From Favolaschia claudopus (Eukaryota > Basidiomycota > Agaricomycetes > Agaricales > Mycenaceae), in NCBI GenBank assembly GCA_037176885.1, contig JAWWNJ010000111.1, positions 310,001-374,000 of the forward strand: DNA of 64,000 bases, read 5' to 3'. Each line of letters opens with the position of its first letter. Positions within the stretch are counted from its first letter, which is position 1. Below are positions 1-10,300 of this stretch, piece after piece. Under the pieces are notes generated by a model. The model was not told where the DNA came from. It saw nothing but the letters and a program-made list of their open reading frames with translations, and did no database searches. A program made the position numbers and the translations under genes.

Positions 1-170
1 GTGGTACAAAGTGGCTAATAGTAAGTAAGCCACGCAGACTCCAGTGGCAAACGAGAAAAATAGAATACGCCACAGCGAAATTTAGCGAAAAATTAGCGTC
101 CTTTCCTTTTGAAGACGCACCCCACTGCGACAGGGAATTGTGACCCGCGCCTGAGAAGGAACAAAACCAG
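1..170. repeat. Direct repeat, copy 1 (partner at 10491-10660)
   Basis: The first 170 bases reappear at 10491-10660 in the same orientation with a few substitutions and small indels (shared words include GCCACGCAGACTCCAGTGGC). In this copy it is followed by the inverted mariner-like terminal segment at 308-572. It carries no reading frame of note and is probably internal sequence of a transposon family present twice in the window. It is cut by the window start. Confidence 0.75.
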
Positions 171-307
171 AGAACGAAACTGTGAAGTGATCACGGTGGA
201 AGTAGAGAAGAGACACGAGAACAATAAGTTATCTAACCGGAATCCGCGCTACAAATGCATATATGTAGATTGAAAGCGACTAGAACTGCCTTCCTAACGC
301 GCCTACA

Positions 308-572
308 CACGAGGCATTCTCTCCAGAATTGCGTCCAAGACGGCGATGACGATGACGAGCAAGGTGGATGTCGGCCAAAATGAAGTCAGGATTTCGGCGA
401 TAAAAGAGAGTCGTTTTGAAGCCCGGATTACGGCGAGTCCTCCGATACCAAAATTATGCTATTTGTCGTCGAAACGAGAGAGATACGAAGGAGAGAAGAA
501 GACGTGTTTTTTGTGCTTTCTTCTCATGTGATGCGACGTGGTGTCATTACATCTGCAAACTGCTGTAAAAGT
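308..572 (-). mobile_element. Terminal segment of Tc1/IS630-like element, copy A
   Basis: Read on the minus strand, this segment begins near 572 with TTTTACAGCAGTTTGCAGAT and is clearly related to 10005-10300 (plus strand) and 63180-63440 (plus strand). The third copy lies just upstream of a Tc1/IS630-type transposase start, so the segment is inferred to be the 5' end and leader of that family. No transposase coding remains here. The TTTACAGC start fits an element end next to a TA target. Confidence 0.6.
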
Positions 573-1309
573 CAATACTTATGGATTCAATATACACTGT
601 GTTATATCTGACCCCAGGTTTATATCACGAAAGGTCTAGCAAACATGGTACAGATGAGCCCTCTGGCATTCAAAGTTTTTTTTTCAACATCATAATCTGC
701 GGGCAAAAACCCCAAATTCGGTTACTTTTGTTAAGCGCGAGTATCACGCAACACGAGCCACAATCATTGGGCACACACCCGAGACCGGCATTCTCTCCCA
801 TGACGTTTCCTGTGCACTAGTTAAAATTGAGACCCCTTCTTATGCGATCTTCACTACACATGTTATTAAATACATTCTACAGCTGTTTTCTGGTAATTGT
901 CCGGTTTTTGATCTAGTGGGGCGTTTCGTTTACACCTGCTTGCATGAACACGCATTGGTTACTTCGTGTGACGGTCGACTCCTGCTACAGTATGATAGCG
1001 CAGGAAGTGCGTTGATGCGGTGAGTTATGTTCTTCATACAATTCTGTTTATGGTATTGAAAGAAAACAGGTGCGAACATTACATTATCGACCATTTAATC
1101 GACTATGAGGCGGGACGGAGCCTCTACGATACCCAATATCTTGAGGCATTGTTCGGATTTCGAAGAGGAAGGATTGTCCGTCTCCGACACTGGTCCACTC
1201 ACCGTCTGTTCAACAGTGGCGAACTTTTCCTCGATTACGTAAAGTCAACTGCCGTGTGTATTTTTCTTCGCTCCAGACACTGTGTGACTAACGTGCTTAG
1301 CCATACATA
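573..1309. other. No gene seen; contains a partial TA-family element end at 880-945
   Basis: No credible coding sequence. At 880-945 the sequence starting CAGCTGTTTTCTGG and containing GTCCGGTTTTTGATCTAGTG matches the left end of the miniature element at 62411-62676, preceded by TA. The matching right end was not found, so this is a truncated or decayed relative. Confidence 0.5.
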
Positions 1310-1345
1310 CTCGGTGTCGCAAAAAGTAACCGATAATTTGATCAC
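1310..1345 (+). mobile_element. Solo terminal repeat of the CTCGGTGTC family
   Basis: CTCGGTGTCGCAAAAAGTAA preceded by TA resembles the 28-bp terminal repeat of the element at 32442-33325. Its other end is not visible; the hAT-type element at 1354-1844 is inserted a few bases downstream and separates it from whatever followed. Confidence 0.55.
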
Positions 1346-1353
1346 TGCTTCAC

Positions 1354-1844
1354 CAAGGGGGCACCGGCATTCTAAAAAAATATATAGGGCCGTTTTTTTC
1401 TTTTCCGACCTCTGGGCTGGACTAACTAACTAACGTAAGCACTATATACGGCAATATGTTCTCACGGTTAAGTCGCCGGACTGCGTTGACCTGAAGTTCA
1501 TCCCACAAATAAATTTATTGAAGGGCCAGTTACTGTTCTATTGTCTGGAGAAGAGTATCCAGACCCGACTGGATGCTTACATCCTTCTTTCGAAGGCAAA
1601 ACATGGCAACATCAGGTTGACAGCTCCACCAAACAAAGCCACATTGAGACTGACTACAGAGGAGTAGCACTATATCCTCTGAAAAGCTACATGTAGAGCT
1701 CAAACACAGTGATTCTCACTCAAATAGACTACCAGAAGCTCATTCCCGCCCACAAACTTGGGGGTCGAATTTTTTTTTTCCGGCCTGACGGCCGGACTAA
1801 CTAACTAGCCCTTAGTCGCCGGTTAGATTGCCGGTGCCCCCTTG
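1354..1844. mobile_element. Non-autonomous hAT-type element with 8-bp TSD
   Basis: The element starts CAAGGGGGCACCGGCA and ends with the inverted copy TGCCGGTGCCCCCTTG. It is flanked by an exact 8-bp direct duplication TGCTTCAC at 1346-1353 and 1845-1852. An 8-bp duplication and a CA-G-rich terminus are the known signature of the hAT superfamily. At 491 bp with no long frame it cannot encode a transposase. Internally, two related segments ending GGACTAACTAACTA lie near each end. Confidence 0.85.
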
Positions 1845-1852
1845 TGCTTCAC

Positions 1853-2640
1853 GACCACGTGATATTTTCGCAACCCCTGGATGTCGTCTATAACCTATAT
1901 AAAAAGGTAGTAGCATTTGCTTGTCTGAAGCTTTCAGTATTCAACACCAAAACTGGATGTTATCAAAATTTGCCACCGGCTGGCACAAAGCCCACAGAAT
2001 CTCGAAAAAGGCGAACAGCCCCTGGTCAGTGGAGCCATCTTTTAAGCTGAGTCTTGTAGATGGGATCCCCTACCCTGTTTACAGAGGGTTCTGTGGGGCT
2101 GAAGTGTCACTTCACCACTCACTCGAACACATCAAAGTTACGGCATTTACGGCTTCATGACTCCACAGATTTTGTTGCTGCACATCTACCGGCTGTCGGC
2201 AAGGCAGATGCCGATTTTGATTCCTGTGATGGGATAGACCTTGTCCGGATGCCCTACAATGCCAGTTGATTTCAGGCGTTTCCAAATTCCGACTCTCAAC
2301 CACTTGCAGCAGGACTTGCTTAACTGATTTGTTTTACATGCCGCAAAAAGCAGCTGGGTTGACAGAGCCGACGCAAAGCCGTCTATGCCGAGGTGCTGAT
2401 CGAAAGCCGGGATGGAGTCCGATGGACCCCACCCGCACCGGCCAATGAGAGCTGGTCGGCGCGCGAGCGTCGACCGAGCGAGTTTTGGCGGTTCTGTACA
2501 CCAAAAACTTAAACCTCACCTGCCAATGAGACGAGCGAGCTTTGGCCGGCCTGCCTTGCCACTTCGGCCTTGCAAAAGTACATCGAAACATCTCAGTCTG
2601 CTAACACCTCTACACCTATCAGAGTAGGGGACCGGTGCTC
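1853..2640. other. Intergenic, no gene recognised
   Basis: Several short frames exist on both strands but none shows domain-like composition, splice-site structure or similarity to anything recognised. The 2390-2580 part is relatively GC-rich and repeats the phrase CCAATGAGA around GAGCGAG-type words. I see no repeat ends here. Confidence 0.4.
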
Positions 2641-2673
2641 GCTTGGTGCTCGCACCGTTATTGCCATGTACTT

Positions 2674-3745
2674 ATGGGGAAGCTTGCTTCCCCTGTCGGA
2701 AAAATTGAAAAAGCCTGGTAAGGCCTTGGAGCACCTAATGGCCTTATAAGGCCTAACAAGGTTCGAGGGGTGACCTTATAAGGTGTAATAAGGTCTGTTA
2801 AGGTCCTCCCAGGCTGCCTTCCCGGAGGTTACAAAATTGAGTTGGGTTTGCTAGAGACATAGTTTTGGGACCTTTGTTACATCTTTTTCGGCCGAAAATT
2901 CAGAGTTGTGTTGGTTTTGATAATTTGTGCCGTGATTGTATGCCAAGATGGCTGATTTGAACTTCAAAGTATGTAGGGGTACATATTCATCTCAGGTGTA
3001 GTGAATATTAATCAATTAATCACCAGTCAATGTACAAGGAATGCCTTGAGTTGTTGTGTTAAATTGTACAGGTATATATCCGAGACCAGCGCCATATATT
3101 GAATAAAATTACCATGTCTGGAAAAGCTCTCTTAGTATAGCAGTATAACGTTTTACTCGCATTGCGGAGGTCGAGCGTTCGATTCTTGGTGGCAGCCATT
3201 AATTAATTAATTGTTAAAGTCAGTATCACAATACAACTTGTAGTCTAATAGTAGTAATAAATACATTGTAACAGTCAACTCAGCAGACGCACTACAAAGA
3301 AGATGAAGTCGTAATACTTTTGCTTAACCCCACGGAACATGCCTTGTAAGGCCTTACAAGGCTCATTATGCCCTGTAAGGTCCATTATGTGTTATAAGGC
3401 CTCGTATGTAGTATTTGGTACGTATTTAAACCTTGTAACCCTCCTTTTCCCCAACGGCCTTGTTAGATCTTACAAGGCCTATCCAGGCCCAACAACCCTT
3501 TTTTGATTTTTCCGACACCATTCATCGGTATAGGGCTCCGGAATGCAGATGCTTACAAAATGACTGGGTGCTTTAAATTTGTAAGCACAGCTGTAAGCAC
3601 TGTGCGGGCCTTTCCTCGGACTTCGGATATCCAGCTGTCAGTGTCATGTGACCTCGAACTGTGGCGAAACTCGGTTCCGAAAATGCTTCCGCTGAAACCT
3701 TGCTTCAACCTCATGCCCGATGGATGGATAGATACTGCCTACCTA
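2674..3745. repeat. Host repeat of the 2694-3517 element; inverted relative at 35755-35990
   Basis: Sequence flanking the inserted element (the GGGGAAGCTTGCTTCCCC palindrome on the left, GGGCTCCGGAATGCAGATGC and onward on the right) is present as one uninterrupted inverted copy at about 35755-35990. The shared stretch includes GCTTACAAA, a second GTAAGCA, and a GGTTGAAGCAAGGTTGAAGC-type end. This is an older repeat family of unknown type. Confidence 0.65.
2694..3517. mobile_element. 824-bp TIR element with 2-bp CC duplication
   Basis: Ends are TGTCGGAAAAATTGAAAAAG and its inverted copy (TTTTTTGATTTTTCCGACA). Both subterminal regions are full of AAGGCCTTATAAGG-like words in inverted orientation. 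The unoccupied site is visible in the inverted relative at about 35950-35985: there GGGGAAGCTTGCTTCCCC runs straight into ATTCATC, whereas here the element sits between CCCC and CCATTCATC, so two C residues were duplicated. A truncated copy of one end lies at 41286-41400. No coding capacity. Confidence 0.8.
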
Positions 3746-3960
3746 TATACTTTGTGTTGCTCAATGAATGCTTACTCCTCTCTTTCCCCTTTGCCTATGC
3801 TTTGAGACAGCTTTGAGATGTCCTTGTATCCGTGGTTGGACTAAGTATAGTCTGTATTTTTGCCACGGGGGTGATGCACGGAGGTGGGTATAATGCCGTA
3901 ATGTTCGAATTAGGAAAATGTTCCTACACGCCATTCACCACATACCACCAACCACATACA
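3746..3960. other. No feature seen
   Basis: Short unique-looking spacer between the preceding repeat and the 1006-bp repeat. No frame, RNA or repeat end could be supported. Confidence 0.3.
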
Positions 3961-4966
3961 GTATGTCCTTTCGGAGCAGCTGCCTCCTTGGGACATAATC
4001 TTAAGTTTCCTCGGCCGTTCTCACACTCAGTCCGAAAAAGCCGATGAACCATTCTTCGACGCTGAATTCACATTGAAATGCCTGCAGATGCGCTCACAAC
4101 CATATCCTGAGACTTGTTTCATGTTGGACACAGTATAGCAATTGACTAGGCACACTTTCTTTGAGTTCTTGGCCTAAACACTTAGAAATATATGCAAACC
4201 TGAGAGTTCAATCGGACTCCTTCCTCGTGCGGCGTCTCAGATTCCCAATTCATGCAAAGGCCGTGTACTACAGCATACAATCCCCATAATAAACTCTGCA
4301 CATGTTCCCATATTTTTATTTTTTGACAACCAGACTTTTATGAACCTAAACTCGAAGTTCGACTTAATCTTAACAGAGTTTGATTTCCAATTCAACGTGC
4401 TTGACTTTTTCCAGTCTAAATCAAGCCTTAAAAGCTCACCATTAAACCCAATTTTATGTTCATAGATAGATCTGAAGTGATTTGAATTACAGGTGGGCTC
4501 TGGTGATCTCAAAATTTCAACAACTATTTAGCCTAATGAACAGGTGTGGCAAATGTGATGAGAACATCTATAGTTCGGGTCAGAGAACACCGTCTGAACG
4601 TCAAGGAAAAACACACACCAATATTCGGACTTGCGCCGTCCTCAAACGATGTCAATTCTCCGCTAGACACCCAACTGAAGCTCCAAACCAGCAGTCCTGC
4701 CGTCCGGAAAGTTGAATACAACAAGCTCTTTCTCCTCCAAATTCCGAGCACGAAAGGGTTTCTGGGAGGCCGTCTTCCGGCATTCTTTCTAGCCCCTCCA
4801 TTCATGCTTGCGAGCAACGAAGTGCGTAGAGCGCGACGCGACGAGGTACTTAAGAGACAGGAATTTGATTGACATCATCATTCATGTGACCCGGCACTGG
4901 TCGGATCACAGGAGTATGCCTTTTCCGGACATAACCCTCCACGGACATGATCAATGAGCCCAATCA
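3961..4966. repeat. 1006-bp near-identical repeat, copy 1
   Basis: This segment and 17814-18819 are the same length and differ at only a few positions I could see (for example the TCTTAAG/TCCTAAG difference near the left end and TTTAGCC/TTTGGCC near the middle). They are in the same orientation. From its fourth base the repeat begins TGTCC and it ends CAATCA, so it has TG...CA ends like an LTR, but neither copy shows a 5-bp flanking duplication. Short frames inside it (a 108-codon one on the plus strand, a 94-codon one on the minus strand) are intact in both copies but resemble nothing known. Confidence 0.85.
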
Positions 4967-5250
4967 GGCTTATGTACTATGTCTGTGGTTATGGAGAATT
5001 AATCAAGTTTTCAAGTTGCAGAAAGAGAGGAAAAAAGAGGGAAAAAAGGGAGAGATTCATAGATACCTTAGGTTGAATGTGCAACACAAATTTCACTTCT
5101 AACCCTTGTGCAGGGAGTGGATTGAGCAAATTACTGTCTTGATTTCATCTTGATTCTTTTCCCTAATCGAGTAAACATCAGCGAATTCAAGACTATGTCT
5201 ATTCGGGTTTACTTCCCAAAGCGACATAGGACAAGCCAATGTAATTCAAG
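4967..5250 (+). mobile_element. Short repeat family R1, copy 1
   Basis: Begins GGCTTATGTACTATGTCTGT, has a purine-rich core around 5015-5060 (runs of GAGGAAAAAAGAGGG) and ends near CCAATGTAATTCAAGAT. The inverted counterpart is at 37715-38005, and more distant relatives are at 33935-34215 and 50757-51575. The two ends are weakly inverted copies of one another (TGGGCTTATGTACTATGTC against TTGGCTTGTCCTATGTCGC). No frame fits a protein; type of element unknown. Confidence 0.6.
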
Positions 5251-6660
5251 ATTGGTAACCGGCAACTCCCGCCATCAACTGCCAGCGCACTTTCCCGTCT
5301 CAATTCGCCAACAATTCACTAATCCTGCTCTGCTTTCATCTTGTCTCTGCACCCAGGTCCGCCTGGAGCTTCTTGGTTTCTTCCGAGTCTTGTCTTTGGG
5401 CTTCTTCTTGAAACTGGTGCTCTCAAAAGTCAAAACTGACAGGAATAAACTCTGCGAATCGACATCTCACTCTCCAAGCCGTCTCATCTACACATCGGAA
5501 GCTCGGCCGGTCTTCACACCTTGAAAAACAAGTTGCGGTATCACAAATTTGCTCGGATGGGATCCGGCTCATTGGATTTCAAACACGGAACCTGTGGCTT
5601 CAAATCTGGCCCAGCAACGACTCAGCGGCTTGAGGTGCTTGACTACTCTCGCATTTTTTCTCTTGCTAACTGCGTCATTTCTCAGAGTCAACGCTCTCCC
5701 CACCTTCTCTCACACCCAGATGTCGCCTAGCTGCACCGACACTCGACGTCTGGCTCGTCGATGTAGCGGCATCGGCGTATTGCTGCCCTCATCGAGCTGT
5801 CGCCGTGTAGTCACCCATGTGCATCACCTGCGGGGCCGTTTTTGGGTGAAGCTGTGGCTGGGTAACCGTTGTAGACGCACACAAACGACGGTTACGATGT
5901 AGATGCGCACAACCGGCGCGCGCGAGTTCGCGCGGCGTCCTTTGTGCGTTTCTAACGACATCGAGTCTCGTTTCTGGTGCGGGACTCCTAACGTTCACAA
6001 ATGAAGTATTCATTTTTGAGGTAAGTTTTATATGCTCTTCGATATTTTTCTTGTTTTTCCTAGCGTGTTCTCGCCGAATCACGCTTACCGAATTTCTGGC
6101 ACCCTTTACATACCCGTCTAATCTTGCCGTCGAGGGTAGCTCACCTTTATGCACTGCCCACAACAACGCCTCTTAGCCCGGGCCGTGGCTTGCTCCAGGG
6201 TGTAAACTGTTGTGGGGCCGTGCACCGATTTTTCAGTTCCTGCTCAAATGCCTGTTTTCAATTTTCTCCGCACATCCGAGGGCTCATTTTTGTAGTGTTC
6301 TGCTTACAGCTACACTGCCCAAATCAACCACCCTATGCCGTTTTAGTAGCTGCTTCGGTGCCCGATCTAAAAAGGATTTCTAGTGAACATATGTGATAAA
6401 CAAGTATTCGGGATAGCTAATTACATTGACCTCACACATGAATGAATTGAATTGCCTCGCTTGCGCTTGGTTGAGCTGCGCAGCCGCCGCAGCGACTTGT
6501 ATGGTTTAATCAGTCTCGTTCACTCGCTGCTCAGTGCTCTTTCAGATTTTGAGTTGGAAAATTCCGAGATGCTGCACAAGAATTTTAATCTTACTACTCC
6601 TCCATCTTGTTGCAAATTCTCGAGATGTTTGGGTTAAGGGAAGGTCAAGGGAACTTTTGA
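5251..6660. other. No gene could be assigned
   Basis: A plus-strand frame near 5640-5710 encodes a hydrophobic stretch (TLAFFLLLTASFLRV) that looks like a signal peptide, but it has no convincing start context or downstream domain and overlaps CpG-rich sequence. 5900-5960 contains runs of GCGCG. I support no feature in this stretch. Confidence 0.35.
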
Positions 6661-6669
6661 AGTCAGATT

Positions 6670-6805
6670 GTTCATCGTTGGTTTATTCCCGGCAAGTGCC
6701 GGGTTTGACAAGAGGGATCAGTCGGAATTGCGAGGATCAGATAGGATCATTTGGCTATGTCTAGCCGAGACATATGTAGCCAACCACAGGCACGGTTAAT
6801 GAGCC
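6670..6805. repeat. Repeat, inverted relative at 36010-36135
   Basis: Shared inverted words include GGCTATGTCTAGCCGAGACA, CCACAGGCACGGTTAATGAG and the GGCAAGTGCCGG segment. The two copies lie 30 kb apart in opposite orientation. Neither codes for protein. Confidence 0.6.
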
Positions 6806-7441
6806 CATTGTCTGGCAACGGCGACCTTCCATGGATTTCTTCAAGTCGACCGCATCACTCGGTTATTGTACAACGGCAGTATAAAGTGGCACCACCTTCC
6901 GCCACGTCATCCACTCTCTCTTGCCTTCTTCTACCTCGTCCGAGTCGTTTTGCCTCCTCCGCCACTTCTTCGTCTGTGTCAGGCCTTCGAAACCCAGCCA
7001 AATGTCGTCTCCTGCTATTCACATCTGCTCTTGTCTAGTATCCACGGCGTCTCGTGATCATGATCTTCTGTTGAGGGCGAAGGTATGTTTTTGCCCATTT
7101 TTTATTTCTATACCGCTCTTACCAGTTCCCACCCAGCTACCAGTGCTCCGCTCTTGCTCTAGCTTAAATACACCCAACGGTAGATCTAGACTCTATTGTC
7201 TGCAAGCCTGTGGCGCTGGCTGTTCTACTGTTTATCCCGGCGTCGATCCTCGAGCGTCTCTTTCTTTCCTTTTATCTCTGGTTTACCTTGCCTTTGGTCA
7301 GGCAGCTGGCCGGTCTCAATGCTTTCGCAGTCCAAGTATATATATATATATGGTACTAGATAGTGTATTATTGTATATTTTGATAATTTACACCATCTCA
7401 AAGTATCCGAAATGTTCTGTCGACACCACAACGCCTCCCTC
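6806..7441. other. No gene; short TA microsatellite at about 7338-7352
   Basis: Pyrimidine-rich sequence with many TCCTCC words and a short (TA)n run. Open frames here are by-products of the base composition. No repeat end or RNA gene seen. Confidence 0.4.
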
Positions 7442-7443
7442 TA

Positions 7444-9258
7444 TGACGTTCCAGACGTTGCATAATTCAAACCACGAAAAAAAAATTGAGGCGCAGAAAA
7501 AAAAATTATGAAAGTCTCAGGATGAGCTTAGGACTGCTGCAACATAGTACGGGGGCCTCTAGGAGGTCCCCCCCTCACCGGAATCGACACAATTCCCAGC
7601 GGAATGCATCCATCGGGGCAGAACACCCGATTTGATCAGGTCGGGAATCACCGACACAGCTTCGGATTTAGCGGACCTGGCACCGACTCACGTCCTTGCC
7701 GTCTCGTAGCCCTACGTCGAATGTACAGGCCTGAGGCTCCCAAGCACTGTTAGTTGCTGACTAGCAAAAGCCCTATAGGATTCTCAGCAAGATCACACAG
7801 CTCACTTTGGAGTTTTTCTGAATATTTTCATTGTTCATTTTGTCTGCTGTTCAGCGGTTGTGCAGTGGGGGAGTCTGTCCCTCATTACTCTATGTATGTT
7901 CAACTGAATCCTGGATGCCCTTCTGAGCATTCAACATTGAGAGCAAATTTTGTCCACAATGGACAATTTTTGTCGCCTTATGTCACAGACCTCGTGGTGT
8001 GACAGCTGATGCTAATGATGAATATAATATTGTCGACAGACACGGAGGAATGAGTCACTATTGAGGTTGAGTAGACAATGCACATCATATAGATCACAGC
8101 TCATACTTAGCAACTGAACAAGCTGAGTACAGTAGTTCAACGCGCAGGGGCAAAGAAGCATTACGGCCGGTAAATCCGAAGCTGTGTCGGTGATTCCCGA
8201 CCTGATCAAATCGGGTGTTCTGCCCCGATGGATACATTCCGCTGGGAATTGTGTCGATTTCGGTGGGGGGGGACCTCCTAGAGGCCCCCGTACTATGTTG
8301 CAGCAGTCCTATGTTGCAGCAGTCCTAAGCTCACACTATTGAGGTTGAGTAGACAATGCACATCATATAGATCACAGCTCATACTTAGCAACTGAACAAG
8401 CTGAGTACAGTAGTTCAACGCGCAGGGGCAAAGAAGCATTACGGCCGGTAAATCCGAAGCTGTGTCGGTGATTCCCGACCTGATCAAATCGGGTGTTCTG
8501 CCCCGATGGATACATTCCGCTGGGAATTGTGTCGATTTCGGTGGGGGGGGGACCTCCTACAGTGCCAAGGGCCACTTCTCCAACACTGCCTTTTCGGGCG
8601 GAAGAAAATTTTTGTAATTTATTTGTGATTTTCTGAGGAAGGAAACCGACCAAAAGAATGCGTTTGGCGTCGAGAACTCACTTTTTCCCACGGCGTTTCA
8701 CTTTTTTCGGGTCTGAAAAAAATAAAATCGTCATTTTGGCTCTAATTTTGGATGAATTGAGCCCAGATGTGTTCAGTTGTCATGCAGAAACCCCGAAAAA
8801 GTGGTAGCCGAGTGTAGCGGAGTCTGTTCTGACTTACCTGGGTGATCCGCCCAATGCTGGCACGGCAAAGTCCGGGAAACACGTGATCTTAACCCTAACC
8901 GATATGGGAATTTCATGATGGCATCAACCATCATTAGGGTTTGTTTCACTTTTTCGGAGGTGAAAACACAAAAACTTGTTCAATTGCCTTGCAAAGCACA
9001 AGATGAGTTGCTACACATCCATAGAGACGTTCTACACTGTTTTTAAGTTGAATGGTGATGACGGCATAATGTAGTATCGACTTTAACTTTGGATGCCGTC
9101 CCCTGCCAAAAAAGGAACCGTGATGTGATGCTTGGCACTGTAGAGGCCCCCGTACTACGTTGCTGCAGTCCTAAGCTCATCCTGAGACTTTCATAATTTT
9201 TTTTTCTGCGCCTCATTTTTTGTTTTGTGGTTTGAATTATGCAACGTCTGGAACGTCA
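7444..9258. mobile_element. Composite TA-target element with ~130-bp terminal inverted repeats
   Basis: Begins TGACGTTCCAGACGTTGCAT and ends with its inverted copy, flanked by TA at 7442-7443 and 9259-9260. The inverted repeats run about 130 bp and include GACTGCTGCAACATAGTACG. Inside are two tandem copies of a ~210-bp segment (about 8060-8272 and 8338-8550), a partial inverted third copy (7570-7670), and a second complete element (8560-9140). TA duplication is typical of Tc1/mariner-like elements. No transposase frame. Confidence 0.8.
8560..9140. mobile_element. Nested 581-bp TA-target MITE, derivative of the 15-17.8 kb DDE transposon
   Basis: Ends are CAGTGCCAAG and CTTGGCACTG with TA on both sides (8558-8559 and 9141-9142). 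The interrupted site is CTCC-TA-GAGG, which is seen uninterrupted at 8275 and, inverted, at 7558-7568, so the insertion is precise. On its minus strand it carries CCCGAAAAAAGTGAAAC followed by CCGTGGGAA, almost identical to 17666-17691 beside the DDE transposase gene; the ends also correspond (see that entry). It has no coding capacity. Confidence 0.85.
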
Positions 9259-9260
9259 TA

Positions 9261-10004
9261 TCCCTCGACCAGTTGCGATGGATTGAGATGAATTGTACAA
9301 AGATTCAGACTATCACAATGCATCTCAAGCTATACCGAAAAAGTGTGCCACTTTTCCAGATGGTTTGAGCATGGATGAGATAGTTTGAAGATATTCGCAT
9401 TTCATCTCATTTCATTTCACTCAATCCCGTGTGCTTTTGACTGGGGTTCAATTTCTTCTTTCTTTTCAAAAATAGGGGTAAGGTCATTAACCATGCAAAC
9501 AGCTGTAAATAAACACTTCAAATCAGCCCAAATTTGTCCGATCCGCCGGTAGTGATCTCTTAATTACACCACGAGAAATGATGTGATAGGTATATAAGAA
9601 CCTCCTCACGATAGAGGATAACTTGAACATTAGAAATGAGAATGACTGTATGCTCAGAATATCAAATTATTATACCTGTTCTCGGAACACACGCCGGTCT
9701 ATGATTGTTGCGTCAAATTGAGAGCGGAATGGGGTATACGGCGGTGGAGGAGACGTTAACGGCTTTCTGAGTCTTGAAGATTCATCCACAGATACTTGGA
9801 GGAAGTGGACGCGTCGCGAAGAATTTGGCTGCCAAACACCTGCTTCGTTGTCAAAGAAGGATCAAAGCAGCAGTAGTTGGCGATATACCGTTATCTAAGG
9901 ATGTTCCTGCCATTACTGAGTAATGGAAGGCTTTGGAAGGACCAGCTCCCAAAGTGTCCTGAGGACATGGCTGTCAGATATATATACGGTTGCGGGCCTT
10001 GTTG
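9261..10004. other. No gene recognised
   Basis: Moderately AT-rich sequence without convincing frames. Near 9500-9515 GCAAACAGCTGTAAATAAAC resembles the end motif of the Tc1/IS630-like segments, but no partner end was found. Confidence 0.35.
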
Positions 10005-10300
10005 ACACCCGCGGGCCTTTACAGCGTTTGCAGATGTAATGACACCACGTCGCATCACATGTAAAGAAAGCACGAAAAACACGTCTTCTTGTATCGCCTC
10101 GTTCTTGCTCGTTTCTTGCCCAATCTCGACTATTCTTGTATGTATGAGGTCGCCTTAGTCCGGGCCTCGAGACGCTGGTATTTTATTGGCAAAATTCCGA
10201 CTTTCTTTTTGGCCGACATCCACTTGACATCCAGCTTCTCCAACATTGTCGCGCTCGGCGCGATTCTGGACGGAATCGCCCATGTGTAGGCGCACTTGGA
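10005..10300 (+). mobile_element. Terminal segment of Tc1/IS630-like element, copy B
   Basis: Plus-strand relative of 308-572 and 63180-63440: it begins near CTTTACAGCGTTTGCAGATG, then ACACCACGTCGCATCACATG, and continues through GTGTAGGCGCACTTGGAAGG. Downstream similarity stops at about 10320, before any transposase. With copy A it forms a widely spaced inverted pair, about 9.4 kb apart. Confidence 0.6.

Noticed and set aside
3832..4047. Frames within the 1006-bp repeat as host genes because they are conserved in both copies.
   Set aside because: Both copies are almost identical over all 1006 bases, so frame conservation says nothing about coding.
5549..5902. Plus-strand frame with a hydrophobic segment as a membrane or secreted protein.
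   Set aside because: Start codon is unsupported and the C-terminal half lies in CpG-rich repeat-like DNA with equal openness on the opposite strand.
8850..8940. AACCCTAACC and TTAGGGTTT words as telomere repeats.
   Set aside because: Only single units inside the miniature element at 8560-9140; likewise AACCCTAAGTTAGG in the family G copies. They are internal element sequence, unlike 10980-11285.
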